A stretch of DNA of 64,000 nt from Euryodendron excelsum (GCA_033060915.1 CM065384.1:38293501-38357500), one strand, 5' to 3'. Positions 35,719 to 47,077 are shown, numbered from the stretch's first letter. The notes: generated from the sequence alone by a model not told the origin. A program made the numbers and translations.

Positions 35719-36509
35719 GTCTCTACAAAATCTAGAAATAAAATATTCTTGGCCCCCTCTACCACTGCGTATACCCCCAACGTATTTTATATAGAGGTTG
35801 CGAGAATGCATCTGCTCGCTAAAATTGACTGAAATTTTTTTGGGCGTGATTGCAATTAAGAGCAAGGCCTTGGATCAACCCTTAAAAGCCTGCACCGCCC
35901 GCTCTATATGCCGTTCTTTGTGAAACAAGAAGCAACCTCGCCAAACTTTGGTTGGAAAATGCTCACTGAAGAGAATACTCTGTGGGCTAGAATTCTTAAA
36001 GCTAAATATACCCAAGGTCACTCTGGTTGGAATATTAAGAAAAAAAAGCATCCTATATTTGGAGAAGTATCAGAAAAACCGAGAATTCATTAATGAAAGG
36101 TACCAAATGCCTTGTTAGAGATGGAAACGTATGTGTGTGTGGCAGGATTGGTGGTGTGGGAAGAAACCTTTTGAAATCCCGCAAAGTAACACTGCTGTTT
36201 GCCTAAACAAAGTTAGTGATATGATTGATGAAGGAGAGTGGGACACCACTGTTATCAATCAAAACTTTAATCACTCTGAAGAGGAACTCATAAAGAAAGT
36301 CCATACTTAAGTATGTGACCTATCCTGATATGCCTCAATGGGAAAGGTAATTCTAATGTTGGTTTTACTGTTTCTTCTGTTTACAATTTGATGGATGATA
36401 TTCTAGCAATGTTAACTGGTTTTGGCTTTTGAAACTTGAACTCCCTCGAAAAATCAAAACCTTTCTTTGGCTAGTTTTACATGGTGAACTGCTGGCAAAC
36501 CATGTGAGA

Positions 36510-36729
36510 CTTGGGCTCGGTTTCACCCTAGCTTTCCGCTTAGCTTTTTTTAAGTTTATAAATAAAAAAAAGTTAAATTTTTTTTGAACATTTTGCTTTT
36601 TTATTTTTACTTTTTTCTTATCCTTAGTTAAAGTAAAATCAGAAAAAAAAAATAAAAAAAACTTAACTTTTTTATTTGTAAACTTAAAAAAAAAACTTAA
36701 CAAAAAAATTGTATCAAATGGCCCCCAAG
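36510..36729. mobile_element. MITE inside the LINE, 3-bp TSD AGA
   Basis: Left end CTTGGGCTCGGTTTCAC; inverse right end CTTGGGGGCCATTTGATAC. AGA flanks both sides (36507-36509, 36730-36732). Removing element plus one AGA restores the LINE frame across the zinc-binding region. The interior (AAGTTTATAAATAAAAAAAAG) resembles the MITEs at 49.9 and 50.5 kb. Confidence 0.7.
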
Positions 36730-36838
36730 AGAGGCATGAATGACAATGATGCTTGTCCTATTTGTAAGCTTTACAGGAAAGATATGGACCATCTAGAATG
36801 AAATTGTAATGAAGCTTCAGGTATGTGGAAATCCCTTA

Positions 36839-36993
36839 GGCTATGCTTGGAGGATTTGGTGGTAGAAAAGAAAAGGTGAGAAAAAAGAGAACAAAAATAC
36901 TCTTTCATTTTTGTTCTCTTTTTCTTCACTTTTTTATTTTTATTTTTTTTTCTTTTGCTTTTCTTTTCATAAATTCAGATTTCAAATATAGCC
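36839..36993. mobile_element. PIF/Harbinger-like MITE inside the LINE, TSD TTA
   Basis: Left end GGCTATGCTTGG and inverse right end GGCTATATTTGA. TTA lies on both sides (36836-36838, 36994-36996). 155 bp, AT-rich, non-coding. Confidence 0.72.
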
Positions 36994-38134
36994 TTAGAGG
37001 GGACCAATGGCTAAACCGTGAGACAGGAACTCCTAGCAGCTGGATTGACAAAAATTTGAAATCAAAACATGTGTATGCAGGTTTGCCCTAGCACTGTGTT
37101 TGCTACTATCTAGGAAATCTAGAAATCCAGAAATACAGGTTTACCCTGGTGCACTGTGTTTGAAATCCAGAACTGCTGTGGTTTTTTATGGTTTTACTTT
37201 TAGCACCCAAGGAAACATTAGTAAGTTTTTTTTTTTTTTAACTTGGCTTATGCTATTACAGTGGCATTCCTGCGTATGAAAGCCATTACTCCTAAACCTA
37301 TTAAACTAGTCAAATGGGATTTTCCTTCCGTAGAAAAAATCAAACTTAACACAGATGGCTGCTCAAAACGAAATCTAGGCCAAGCTCGTTTTAGTGGAGT
37401 GTTCAGAGATGATAGGGCGTGGGCTACTATGGAAATTGGAAGAGTGTAATAGCTTAAATGGGATCTATAGGGCCTCACTATAATCCTTCATAAAGGAATT
37501 AGAGAGATAGAAATAGAATCTGACTTAGACAGCAGTAGACTACTTGAAGAACGGAGCTGGTCAGAGTTGCCCCCACAAAGCCTAGATGAAGATGCAAGGT
37601 TTATTCTTGAACACTACTACAGGTGCAAGTTGCCTCATATTTTGGGCGAAGAAATCAGTGCGCAGACACGTTAGCAGAGAGATACTAGTTAACCAGAATG
37701 AAGGCTTGATTGTTTAGAGGACCCTCCTCCCCAACTCAGGAGTATGCTTATAGCAGGAATGAAAGGAACAACTTTTGAAAAGGTGTAATCTCTGATTTTT
37801 TTTTCCCTTGCATTCCGAGCTATAAAAAAATAAGATAAATTACCCTTTAAGATTTCTAACGACAACATAAAATTCATTGAAAGTTTGAAAAATGATGCTA
37901 ACCTTTCCTATCAGTGTTATCTAACATACGGCGTTAACAAAAATTACAATTTTATGTTTTTACCCTCCTATATTATATTATTATTTAACAAAAAATCAAC
38001 AAACATCATCTTCTTCTCTCTCAACCTTTTCTCTCTCTCCACCAATCTGGACCGATCACCATAGCCACCACCTCCAGACCAACCCAACCCAACCCATTGC
38101 CATCACTTCCCTCTACTGCCTAACCCCTGCCTTC

Positions 38135-38138
<4 letters not shown>

Positions 38139-38171
<33 letters not shown>
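38139..38171 (+). repeat. (CT)n microsatellite
   Basis: Uninterrupted CT dinucleotides, mirrored by (GA)n at 39150-39176. Confidence 0.9.
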
Positions 38172-38175
<4 letters not shown>

Positions 38176-39145
38176 CATTCGATGGTGCCATTGCTGGAGC
38201 TTCAACTCTCAATCAAAATTTCTTCTCTCTTTCACTTCACCATCACCTTCTCGCACAACATATCTTTCTCTCTCTAGTCTTCTCCAACCAAGCCAACAGC
38301 CCCAAACCCACTCGGCCACACATCAAGAATTAACAAAATAAAAAAACCCCCAAAAAAAATAAATGTGAATTGTATGTTTATATGTGTATATATATGTTTC
38401 CAATCTCCTTGCAATTCAGAAGCTTCGCTATGGCTTTCCGTGAGTTTTTGCTCGATTGTAACAACTTCGGACTACCATCAAAATGTATATATATACATAA
38501 TGTATATTTTATGTATATGTATATATGTACCTGTATACCTATATTAGGTGGTTTGATGAACCGTGAACTACCATTACCGTCCAACAAAATTGAATACCAG
38601 AACCATCTACAGCGCATCTCACATATCTATAGATATATATATATATATATATTGGGAAATCAGAAATTCAGAATCACATAAGGGTAAAAAGAACAGAGAG
38701 AGGAAGTGAGGAGTCGAAAGAGGAAAGTAGATATGGACAGTCATTATTGTGTGTCCATTGCTGATGGCTAGAACTATGGTGGTTGTGGCGATCCATAGTT
38801 TGTGGCGATCGATGATGCGATGAGATTTGGTTTATGGTTATGGAGAGCTACGGTTATGGACAAATGGGTTCATTATTGTGTTCGTTGTGGTATTGTGAGC
38901 TATGGTGGGGGTTCTTGGAGATCTCAGCGACTATGCGATGGGTGGTGGTCACGGTGGTGTCGTCTATGTGACTGGTGGTCAGGGACTTCGAATGGTGGAA
39001 GAGGCAATACATAGGTAGCTGGCTGCGAGGTGAGCTTAGGAGGAGGGAAGTGGCGGTGGCGGTGGCGGTGGCGGTGGTTGAAGGAGGAGAAAAAGGTGGA
39101 AGTGGATCCTCGATCGGGAGGATGGCAGCTCATGGTGACGTTGGG

Positions 39146-39149
<4 letters not shown>

Positions 39150-39176
<27 letters not shown>
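39150..39176 (+). repeat. (GA)n microsatellite
   Basis: Uninterrupted GA dinucleotides, preceded by a (GGCGGT)n-like stretch at 39050-39077. Confidence 0.9.
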
Positions 39177-39179
<3 letters not shown>

Positions 39180-39503
39180 GATTTGAGTGAGCTTAGTTTA
39201 GACTGTGTTAACTCATAATTGCTTTGAGTTAAAAGTGTTTTGAGTTGACTCGGTATTTTATTGTTTCAAATAATTTTATTACATTTACAAAGGTATAATT
39301 GGTATTTTAAAAAATCAAAAAATAATATTAGCAAAAAAACGTAGTTGACCGTAACAGTTACTAAAGGTTGGGGAATCTGAAATCTACAACTAAATTAGAA
39401 GGAATGTCAGTGTTATTTTTGAAATTACAGAGAAACTGCTTGTTATTGTCAAAAACTTTAAGACAGATCAGTGTAATTTATTCAAAAATAAAAATAAAAA
39501 AAA

Positions 39504-39687
39504 TCTGGCAATGCCTATAAATTTAATGCAGTCTTCCATTCTCCTCACAAAATACAGGTTTTTAGTCTCCTATCGTTTATTGCTCCTATCTTCTAGCATT
39601 TAAAATTTTTGTACAGTATATTGTGGTTGAAGGATAGTAATTTACTTTAAAATAAAATATCGATTATAATGCACTTAATTAGTTAAG
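39504..39687 (+). repeat. First copy of the segmental duplication (block C)
   Basis: Matches 40500-40526 plus 40962-41095: CTTCTAGCATTTAAAATTT, GTACAGTATATTGTGG, GAAGGATAG and GATTATAATGCACTTAAT versus the same words at 40990-41090. Confidence 0.75.
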
Positions 39688-40140
39688 GGAATGTTTTACC
39701 CCTTTGTGATTTAAGCAAAAATCTCATGATCTTCATGTGATTTAAAAATAAATACATAACTTTCTTGTGGTTTAGATTTAATTGTTAATGAGATGGAATC
39801 GTGATAAATTTAGTAAAATAACAAAAATATCCCTACAAAAAACAATCATTTATTGTGACATAACGGAAAATTTTATCATTTTGATGCTCTATTTTGAAGA
39901 AATAAAATAACAAAAATACCCTCACGATAGAAAAAGAAAAATTATATTTTTGATGTTCGATTTTGAATAGATAAAACGACAAAAATATTGCTATTGTAAA
40001 AAATATTGTGAATAATTCAAACTGTTTCATTCATTTTACAGTTAAATCTAAACCAGAAATAGGTTATGTGTTTACTTTTGAATTACAAAGAGGTCATTTG
40101 ATTTTCACTCAAAGTACAAAAAATTTAAGTGTAATTACCC
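39688..40140. mobile_element. Long-TIR MITE at the junction of the two duplicated units
   Basis: About 95 bp at each end form an inverted repeat. The left CCTTTGTGATTTAAGCAAAAATCTCATG and TCTTGTGGTTTAGATTTAA correspond to the inverse right TCTTTGTAATTC... and TTTCTGGTTTAGATTTAA. The interior carries further AAAAATA(C/T)CC repeats. Exact target duplication unclear (GTTAA on the left, ATTAAC on the right). Confidence 0.65.
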
Positions 40141-40145
40141 ATTAA

Positions 40146-41095
40146 CTTTTGTCTAGAAGCAAGAAAATAAATTTAGAAATGAGATTATGTACAATAATTT
40201 AAAAAATATATATAAATAAAAAAGACAATCATATAAAATGTATTTATATCCCTATAGCTAATGGTAATTTTACTGGCCATTCATCGTAGCCACATTTGTT
40301 CGGTAAATCTATACTAGGTATACATTTATATTTCTCACTAGATATATGAGAGGGCTTCATTGGCTGAAAATCTCATGAAGCCGTCCCATTTTTTCTAGTG
40401 CATGCCATGATGTAGGAGTCCGAAAAAATTGACTTAAAATTTTTTAGGTCTGATTGCAAATACCCTTCTTTGTGAAACAATCGGCAATCAATGGAGTCCT
40501 TTCTTGCCCACAAAACACAGGGTTTTAATCAATAGTTATCAAAATAGAGAGGGAAAGTGAAAAACGTTAGAAAAAAATAAAAGCATAAAATGTAGTCAAA
40601 AAATATAGAGAAAAACAGAAAACAATTAAAAAACTTAATAGAAATTTTATTAGTAAACTTTTGCAAAACTCAAAGATGATTTTAAAAAATTTAGTAGAGG
40701 CCTTTGAAAAATTTAGTGAAAATTTACATGAATAATTTTATAGATGCTTAGTAGAACTTAAAAAAAAATGCATAAAAATTAATATTTTAAATTTTTGAAG
40801 TGTTTCCCCTAAATTTCTTAAGAGTTTTCTTTAAGTAAACTAAGGGTTTTCTAAAAGTTTTCTTCTCGTTTTCTAAACGTTTGCTCAAAATTTTCAAAGG
40901 ATTTTTTGTACCGGTATTGAAAATGCGTTTCCTTCTTCAAAATAAGTTTTTCGGTAACTATGTTTTAGTCTACTATGTTTAATGTTTTTATCTTCTAGTA
41001 TTTAAAATTTCTGTGCAGCATATTGTGGGTGAAGGATGGCGATTCAATCCAAAATAAAAATACCAATTATGATGCACTTAATAAGTAAAATACTA
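40146..41095 (+). repeat. Second copy of the segmental duplication (blocks A-B-C)
   Basis: Blocks A (40146-40305), B (40418-40500: AAAATTGACTTAAAATTTTTT...GATTGCAA...TTTGTGAAACAA) and C (40500-41095) follow the same order as 27733-27890, 35815-35935 and 39504-39687. This copy lacks the gypsy and LINE insertions but carries the MITE at 40531-40961. Confidence 0.75.
40531..40961. mobile_element. Mutator-like MITE with 9-bp target duplication and empty site
   Basis: Ends AATAGTTATCAAAA and inverse ATAGTTACCGAAAAAC. The flanks are GTTTTAATC (40522-40530) and GTTTTAGTC (40962-40970), a 9-bp duplication with one mismatch. The first segmental copy (39555-39570) has a single uninterrupted GGTTTTTAGTC there, the paralogous empty site. 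Interior non-coding. Confidence 0.8.
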
Positions 41096-41760
41096 TTGTC
41101 ACAAGATTATGATGAAATTTTTTTGCTTAAATTTTAAGATTAATTTTACTTAGACCCCTTGAGATTTAGCCTTTTAGGTAATGGTGAATATTGGATAGGC
41201 TCGGGCTGAGCCTATGCAAAAATTATTTTTTTATTAAATTTAAAAAAAATCCAATGCTTGTCAAATTAAAAAAATTAAATTCCCAAATTCATTCAAACAC
41301 ACCCATTTAATATAAAATTTGTTTAATATATAATTTTTTTCTCTATAAATAATATTAAATGTTATAAAATTTAATTACATATATATATAATATTAAAATA
41401 CAAAAACATGTATTATTTATATATTTTCAGATTGCCCAAGCTTTAAAGACAATTTCCAAACCCATTCAAACTAATTGAGTCTAAAATAAATTATCAAGCC
41501 CTATAATTTATAAGTAAATTTGGACAAACCTTGCTCTCAAATCAATGGCTACCCTACTTCACACACGTCGACCTCGCACCTTTCTAAAATAGACACTTAG
41601 ACCGCCTGCGGTAACTTCATGTTTGCCTCCGTTAAAATTGAAGGGTATTTTAGACTTTTTACTGTATATATATAACATCATATAAACATAATATCTATGT
41701 TCAGTCTCAAGAACTGCATAGAACCAGAAAAAATGGGTGAAAACTTCTGACAATGGTGGA
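41096..41760. other. Intergenic, no gene recognised
   Basis: AT-rich, with (AT)n runs at about 41380 and 41670. No reading frame with family resemblance. Confidence 0.5.
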
Positions 41761-41764
41761 TTAG

Positions 41765-42170
41765 ACTATGTTCAGTGACCGCGATGATCGAAAGGTGGAT
41801 TTGCTGGGAGCGAAGATCGCGAAGATAATTTCGTCTGTTTTGAGGATTGCGAGCTTCGGGTTTGATGTAGATGGTCGAAGCACTCGCAAATGAAAAGCGA
41901 GAATTGGTATGCGAGACCGATGCTATGAGATGTAGGGTCAAGGAATTAAAAGAAGAGATAGAAAGGTTGGACGATGATAAGGCTGAATTGAAGAGAGAGA
42001 TCGAAACATTTGAAGCAGAAAAGTATTGGAATCGTTCGCCGCGAGGTCGGCGGTGGCCTTCTTTGCCCTAACACCATCGCGACGGCATATATCTCTCTCC
42101 GCACTGTCTTCAGCCACCTCTGTTTCAGCTGCCCTCTTAAACCCACCTCCTCTTTGCCATAGCAGCCATA
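41765..42170 (+). pseudogene. Fragment of a coiled-coil protein gene, frameshifted
   Basis: The frame from 41871 gives VEALANEKRELVCETD, then a heptad-rich stretch (RVKELKEEIERLDDDKAELK, REIETFEAEK). After one frame change it reads LESFAARSAVAFFAL, and after another TIATAYISLRTVF, a hydrophobic segment. Upstream, in another frame, come DDRKVDLLGAKIAKI. A C-terminal coiled coil followed by a membrane anchor resembles plant peroxisomal and mitochondrial division factor (PMD)-type proteins. That assignment is tentative and made from memory of the family layout. No start codon with context or complete gene is present. Confidence 0.4.
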
Positions 42171-42819
42171 CCCTTTGCAACCCAATGCGCAAACACACAG
42201 ATATACGCATATACATACGTATATACAAATTACATATATATATATATATATATGAACATGACATCAAATTGATTACAGGTTACTGGGAAAAAAGTGTCTT
42301 GAATTGGAAAATACCGCGGGAGTGGAAGGGATTGCCAATCAAAATCTTCAATAAATTTTTATTAGAAAAATTCTTATTTGGTGGTGGTGGTTGTGTTGCT
42401 GGGCATTCAGTGATGGATTGTGCTCTTTGCCTCTTTTTACACTTATTGTTTCCTCCTTTCTCTTCCTATGTAATTATGGGCTTCAACTTGTTTTGCTGCT
42501 TTGTAGGGAAATTAGTGAAAAAAAAACATTGCAATCTTTCGGCTCTTATGTTAGGAAATTTTCGATTGCATTCAAACAATAATATATATATATATATTGG
42601 AATGACTAGATTAAAGATACTGTTTGTGTTTTGTTTTAGTTTTTTGGATCTTTATTATATTTGTTTCGAATTTTTTTTTTACCACATGGCTGGACAGAAT
42701 CTTGTGAAGGAGAAAATTTACTTATGTAATTGTTGTTTGTTTGGGAAACAGTGATATTATCATTTATGGCTAATTTTTGTAAACAAAACTTAAGTAATGA
42801 CGTTTTATTTATTTATTAA
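42171..42819. other. No gene supported
   Basis: A long frame (42026-42754) continues through (TA)n and poly-T stretches without family resemblance past about 42170. It is hydrophobic because of T-rich sequence. (TA)n at 42234-42250. Confidence 0.5.
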
Positions 42820-43628
42820 TGTACGTTTTATTCGTTTATAAATAGAGTTGGAGAAAGACAAGAAGAAAGAAAGAGAAAAAAGAAGAGAAAATAAAGCAAA
42901 TAGTGTAGATAAAATATTTAAGTTCAAGTTGTATTTTATATTTTATTCTATGATAGAAATAAAATATCGAGTGATCAAGAAAATCTATCTCTCTTGAGTG
43001 ATCAGGAATATCTATCACTAATAGTTTTAGAAGAACTATCTAACTATTATTTAACAGTTTCAAAAGAACTACTTTTATTATATATTATGTTTAGTTATTT
43101 TGTTTACTTTATATTCATTTAATTTTATAACACGTTATCAACAAGAAACTCTAAGTGCTCGTGAAAAATATATTTGTGTTCTTCCTTATATCAGGAAGGT
43201 TCTTCATTTTATGTGTAATTTATCTTTGTTTTGAATTCTTTACTATTCACCCAATTCATCGCATGAATAGTACTATGCGTTTTCTTCATCTATAAATAGA
43301 GTTGGAGAAAGACAAGAGGAGAGAAAGAGAGAGAGAAAGAGGAAAGAGAGACAAAGAATAAAAAGAAAGAGAAAGAAGAAGAGAGAAGAAAGCAAATAGT
43401 GTAGATAAATTTTTTAAATTTAAGTTGTATTTTATATTTTATTCTATGATAGAAATAAAGTTTTTAGTGATCAAGAAGATCTAACCCTCTTATGTGATCA
43501 AGAAGATTTATCCCTAACAGATTCAAAAGAACTATCTAACTATTATTTGACTATTCCAAATGAACTAATTTTATTATATATTGTGTCTAGTTATTTTGCT
43601 TACTTTATATTCATTTAGTTTTATAACA
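42820..43628 (+). mobile_element. TRIM-like miniature LTR element related to the copia element at 1-10561
   Basis: Two direct repeats, 42820-43132 and 43276-43628, each with TATAAATAGAGTTGGAGAAAG, a GA-rich stretch, ATTCTATGATAGAAATAAA, AAAAGAACTA and the end TTTTATAACA. Between them lies only a 143-bp leader beginning CGTTATCAACAAG. The leader matches the minus-strand leader at 9930-10136 (TTTTATGTGTAATTTATCTT and TTTTGAATTCTTTACT). The LTRs lack most of the U3 upstream of the TATA box. No coding region and no matching target duplication (ATTAA versus TTGTT). Confidence 0.7.
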
Positions 43629-44011
43629 TTGTTTATCTTTTTTCTCTTTCTCACGTACAACATGGATGGATTACTGTCATTACATTTTATCTTTAATGTT
43701 TAATTGCAAACAAAGGGCATTTTGGTTATTTATTTGGTTAAATTGATCAACAAACAGCAGTAAGCCAATGTAGCAAACAGCAGGGTATCCTTTTGTTGGT
43801 ATATAAAATCTCAGGGGGTTTAAGTGCTTATTTTTAAAAAATAATAATGCTAGCTGTCGATATGCCAAACCTAAGAGAGTCTAGGTAAAATTAATCCTAA
43901 ATTTTATGAAAGAGTAGCATTATCTTAAGTATCATACATATTATGTTCTATTAGTGGCAAACTCATAAATGCAAAAAAGGGATCAAAGTAGCAAATTTTT
44001 TTAGTAATATC
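43629..44011. other. Intergenic, no gene recognised
   Basis: AT-rich with no recognisable element ends or protein. Confidence 0.5.
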
Positions 44012-44563
44012 TGTGGGATAAAGATTTGGCATTTCCTAGAGTGGGGCTGGCCCACTAGGAGTAGTATTGCCGACCTCCTAAAGAAGCAGCCCAGAAGCCG
44101 ACCTGGATGAAAGCAAGCCCACAAAAGAATGGTAGTGCTGACTTGAAGGAGGCAAGCAGCAGCTGCTGAAGCACTCCCAGAACACAAAAAGATGTCTATT
44201 GGACATGAAACCCAATCCGACCTGGAATAAGACTCTTAAATATAAGTCCAATCTACTCATAAACTGACCTAAGAGACTTCTACTCCTAGAAGAAGAGATA
44301 ATACCCTTCCTAGAAAGAGTGGGGGGGCTCCAAAGCCTATAAATACACCATGCCACTAAGAAGATAAGTACACACAACTGAGGGTTAGAATATATTTCTT
44401 TCTTTCAATACATTGAGATTAAGTCTATTTGACTTGATCTTCGGAGTGTCATTGGCTCAAAGAGGATCGACACATTCTTACTATCTTCTGCTCTTGTAGG
44501 CTCTATGGTACTCATCTTGGTGGTTCGCGAGTGGATTAAGGCTTACAAAAAATCCCCGCTATA
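44012..44563 (+). repeat. 5' LTR of the second gypsy element
   Basis: 552 bp, with CCTATAAATACACCATGCC (TATA box, about 44337) and CAATACATTGAGATTAA shared with the right LTR. Confidence 0.9.
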
Positions 44564-44595
44564 ATTGGCCTCGTTTGTGAGAAGCCTTTAAAAAG

Positions 44596-46320
44596 ATGAA
44601 CAAAGAGAGCACAGATGCAGTTCCCAAAGATTCACACTCGAGAAACTCTAAGAGGCAGAGCCATAATGTTCTTTATAATGAAGTACCCTGGGAATACTCG
44701 AAAGACTCATGTTATCATTGGGTCTGGACAAACCGGCAGCTCCGTTTGAAGGTGCATCACTTAACGCCCAATTTACTAGTAGAAAAGGACTAGAGAAGAC
44801 CGCGTAAAATAGGGAGCCTTTTGCGGCTCAACAATCTTCCTTGAAGGAGCTCAAATCCAAGAGTATCTGAGAGTGAGTTGAGAAGACGCGACCATGAGAT
44901 CTCTGACCTAAGAATGGAGATCAAGACAATTAGGGATGAAGTTTTCAACTAAGGAAATCGGAGAGAAAGGAGGAGCCGACATCAGCGCAGAAACAAAAGT
45001 CGGTATAAGCACCGCTCAAGCCACATGAGGAGGACGATAGATTTTAGGAGTTTGAGTGTCCCTTTTGCCGAGCGTCCTAGAAGTCACACTTCCAACAATA
45101 CTTGACATGAGGTTGGTTGCACGACTGAGGAGTTCAGGAAGACCCTATGAGATGGTTGAATAACCAGCTGAAAGGAAGGATCATGCATCCCAAGGGGAGA
45201 ATGGCCTAGGACGTGATGCGAAAATTTTTGGAGCAGATAACGTCCTCCCCATTCACAGAGGAGATAGACAAGTGTCGACCTCCTTGAAAATTTATGCCAC
45301 CAAAGTTTACTCCCTACGACAGGCAGTTGAATCCCATTATTCACATCAGGCACTACAAGCAAATGAAGGCCTTATGGAGCTTGAATGAGTTCTTGATATG
45401 CTGAGTTTTTGTATCTAGCCTATGGGAATCGGCCCTTCGTTGGATTGACAAGCTGTCCTCGGGGATGGTTGGTAGCTGAAAACAATTGGCCAAGCTCTTC
45501 ACCACAAGGTTCATAGCAAACAACAAGCTGCCAAAGGAAGTAGACTACATACTAACAATGCAAAAACAAAAAAAAAAAAAAAAAGAGGATGAAGGATTGA
45601 GGCAGTATGCGAGGCGATACTAGGAGGCCTATAATGAGATTGAAGGGTGTAGCAAGCAACTAGCAGTTGTACAGTTTAAGATCGGTCTGTCCAGATAACA
45701 CCGCTTGAGATAATCCTTGACAAAACGATCAGTGCTCAGCATGCCCAAGCTCATGGAGAGAATTAAGCAGTACTTCCGGGTAGAGAAACATCTATTGTTG
45801 CCTGACCAGCGAAACACCAAAGACGAATAGGCAGCATGGAAAGAACCAAGGAGAGCCAAGACGCCCCGACGAGAAGAGGCCAATGGTGGGGGCATGAACA
45901 TAGCATTCAATGAACAGATCTATAAGATATTGCCTCAGATAAAGGACAAACCCTACTTCAAGTGGGCATCAAAAATGGGAAAGGACCCTGAACACGCGGG
46001 ATTGGAAGAAATTTTGCTCCAACCATAAAAAGAAGGGCCACATAACAGAAAGTTGGAAGAACTTCAAGGATTACCTGGTAAAGGCAGGGCACATCACCAA
46101 TACATTAACCACGCAAAGATGAAGGACATCCCCGAGAGAGAAGTAGGGGCAGAACAACCACGTGTGATAGCAGTGTCGCATTGATCAGCTAGCGAGGCCC
46201 CTGCAGAGTTGTATCTCAAGTCGACGTGGGGCGTATCAGTTAGAAGCCATACAAGAAAGGCGTTAGCTATCCTAACTTTGGAATACTCATACTTTAAAAA
46301 AGTTTTACTAATGAGGAGCT
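44596..46320 (+). pseudogene. gypsy gag fused to an integrase C-terminal remnant, broken
   Basis: Starts MNKESTDAVPKDSHSRN. The gag core reads FMPPKFTPYDRQLNPIIH, RHYKQMKALWSL, ALRWIDKLSSGM, LAKLFTTRFIANN, GLRQYARRY and AVVQFKIGLS (45290-45690). A zinc-knuckle-like CSNHKKKGHITESW follows (about 46015). Then, without protease or RT, GAYQLEAIQERR and WNTHTLKKFY (46225-46310), the tail of a gypsy integrase. Stops and frameshifts throughout. An A-run (45568-45583) lies inside gag. Confidence 0.8.
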
Positions 46321-46469
46321 AGGCAAAAGTTAGAACCTTTTGTTGCATTTCTCCATTTAACGATTTGTAACTCACCAACAAAGATGCTAAGATTTTCTTT
46401 AGTCAAGTCTTTTCCATAAAGCTTGAAATTAATAAAGGGTGACAAACTATTGGAGATTAAAGGGAACGT

Positions 46470-47000
46470 AGACAAACCCAAGCGTTCAAAGCTTGGTCTT
46501 GCTTAAGTCTGGCAAGTCAACTCGAGAATGGCCACCTTCAAAACTAAGTATAAAATTTTAGTCCTAACTAAGTTGGGCATATCGGCCAATGAATGTCAAA
46601 GAAAAACCAAGTGTAAAAGCTTGAACTTACCTAAATCAGGCAGGTCAGCCAATGAAGGTCAAAGTAAAAACTAAGTGTTAAACCTTGATCTTGCTTAAGT
46701 TGGGCAGGTATATCAATGAAGGTAAAAAAAAAAAAAAAAAAAAACCAAATGTAAAGCTTGGTCCTGCTTAAGCCGGGCAGGTTAGCCCAAGAATGGCCAA
46801 CGCCTAAAAAACCAAAGTGTTCGCAGCTTGGTCCTACCTAAGTTTGGTAGTTCGGATTAAAGAGAGTAAAAAAAAGACCTAGTGAAAAGCTTAGTCCTTT
46901 CTAAGTGTGGAAGGTCTGCCAGAGAAAGTCGAAGATAAAAATTAAGTGCTGAACTTAGTCCTACCTAAGTTTAGTAAGTCTACCATGGAAGGCAAAAGTT
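46470..47000 (+). repeat. Tandem array of about 60-bp units, second element
   Basis: Units such as AAGCTTGGTCCTGCTTAAG, GGGCAGGTCAGCCAATGAAGG and AAAACCAAGTGTAAA recur about eight times. Reverse complement of the array at 31560-32135. A run of about 21 A interrupts it (46727-46747). Confidence 0.85.
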
Positions 47001-47077
47001 AAAAGATTGTCATTATCAACATAGTATAACCCTTATCACCCAAACTCGGCCAAATAGGACGCAAGGGTGGGGGCAAT

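Larger units (their letters stand above)
37834..39483. mobile_element. Candidate long-TIR (Mutator-like) non-autonomous element
   Basis: The left 70 bases (GATAAATTACCCTTTAAGAT...) and the inverse right end (AATAAATTACACTGATCTGT...) pair imperfectly. A (CT)n run near the left (38139-38171) is mirrored by a (GA)n run near the right (39150-39176), as expected for inverted arms. The interior has no recognisable protein; frames at 38802-39218 are translations of GGTGGC and GAGA repeats. No clear 9-bp target duplication was found. Confidence 0.45.
35937..39503 (+). mobile_element. 5'-truncated LINE fragment with nested MITEs and a long-TIR element
   Basis: Plus-strand reading gives the C-terminal part of an L1-type ORF2: GWKMLTEENTLWARILKAKY (35950), KCLVRDGNVCV, PRKIKTFLWLVLHGELLANH and, after a MITE, DACPICKLYRKDMDHLE (the zinc-binding zf-RVT region). 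Then comes an RNase H domain: VEKIKLNTDGCS (about 37330), FSGVFRDD, REIEIESD, and ILEHYYRCK. The left border is defined by the paralogous empty site at about 40490 (GTGAAACAA...GGCAATC). An A-rich tail (AATAAAAATAAAAAAAA, 39486-39502) precedes the right border. Stops and frameshifts are present. The interruptions are at 36510-36729, 36839-36993 and about 37834-39483. Confidence 0.75.

Noticed and set aside
38802..39218. Tryptophan/glycine- and RER-rich frames
   Set aside because: Translations of GGTGGC and GAGA repeats within the candidate long-TIR element.
42026..42754. Longest uninterrupted frame outside the P450 (242 residues)
   Set aside because: Runs through TA and poly-T tracts, hydrophobic by composition, no domain; only its first part overlaps the coiled-coil fragment in another frame.
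46470..47000. CRISPR-like array
   Set aside because: Adjacent units are degenerate tandem repeats without unique spacers, in a plant retrotransposon.
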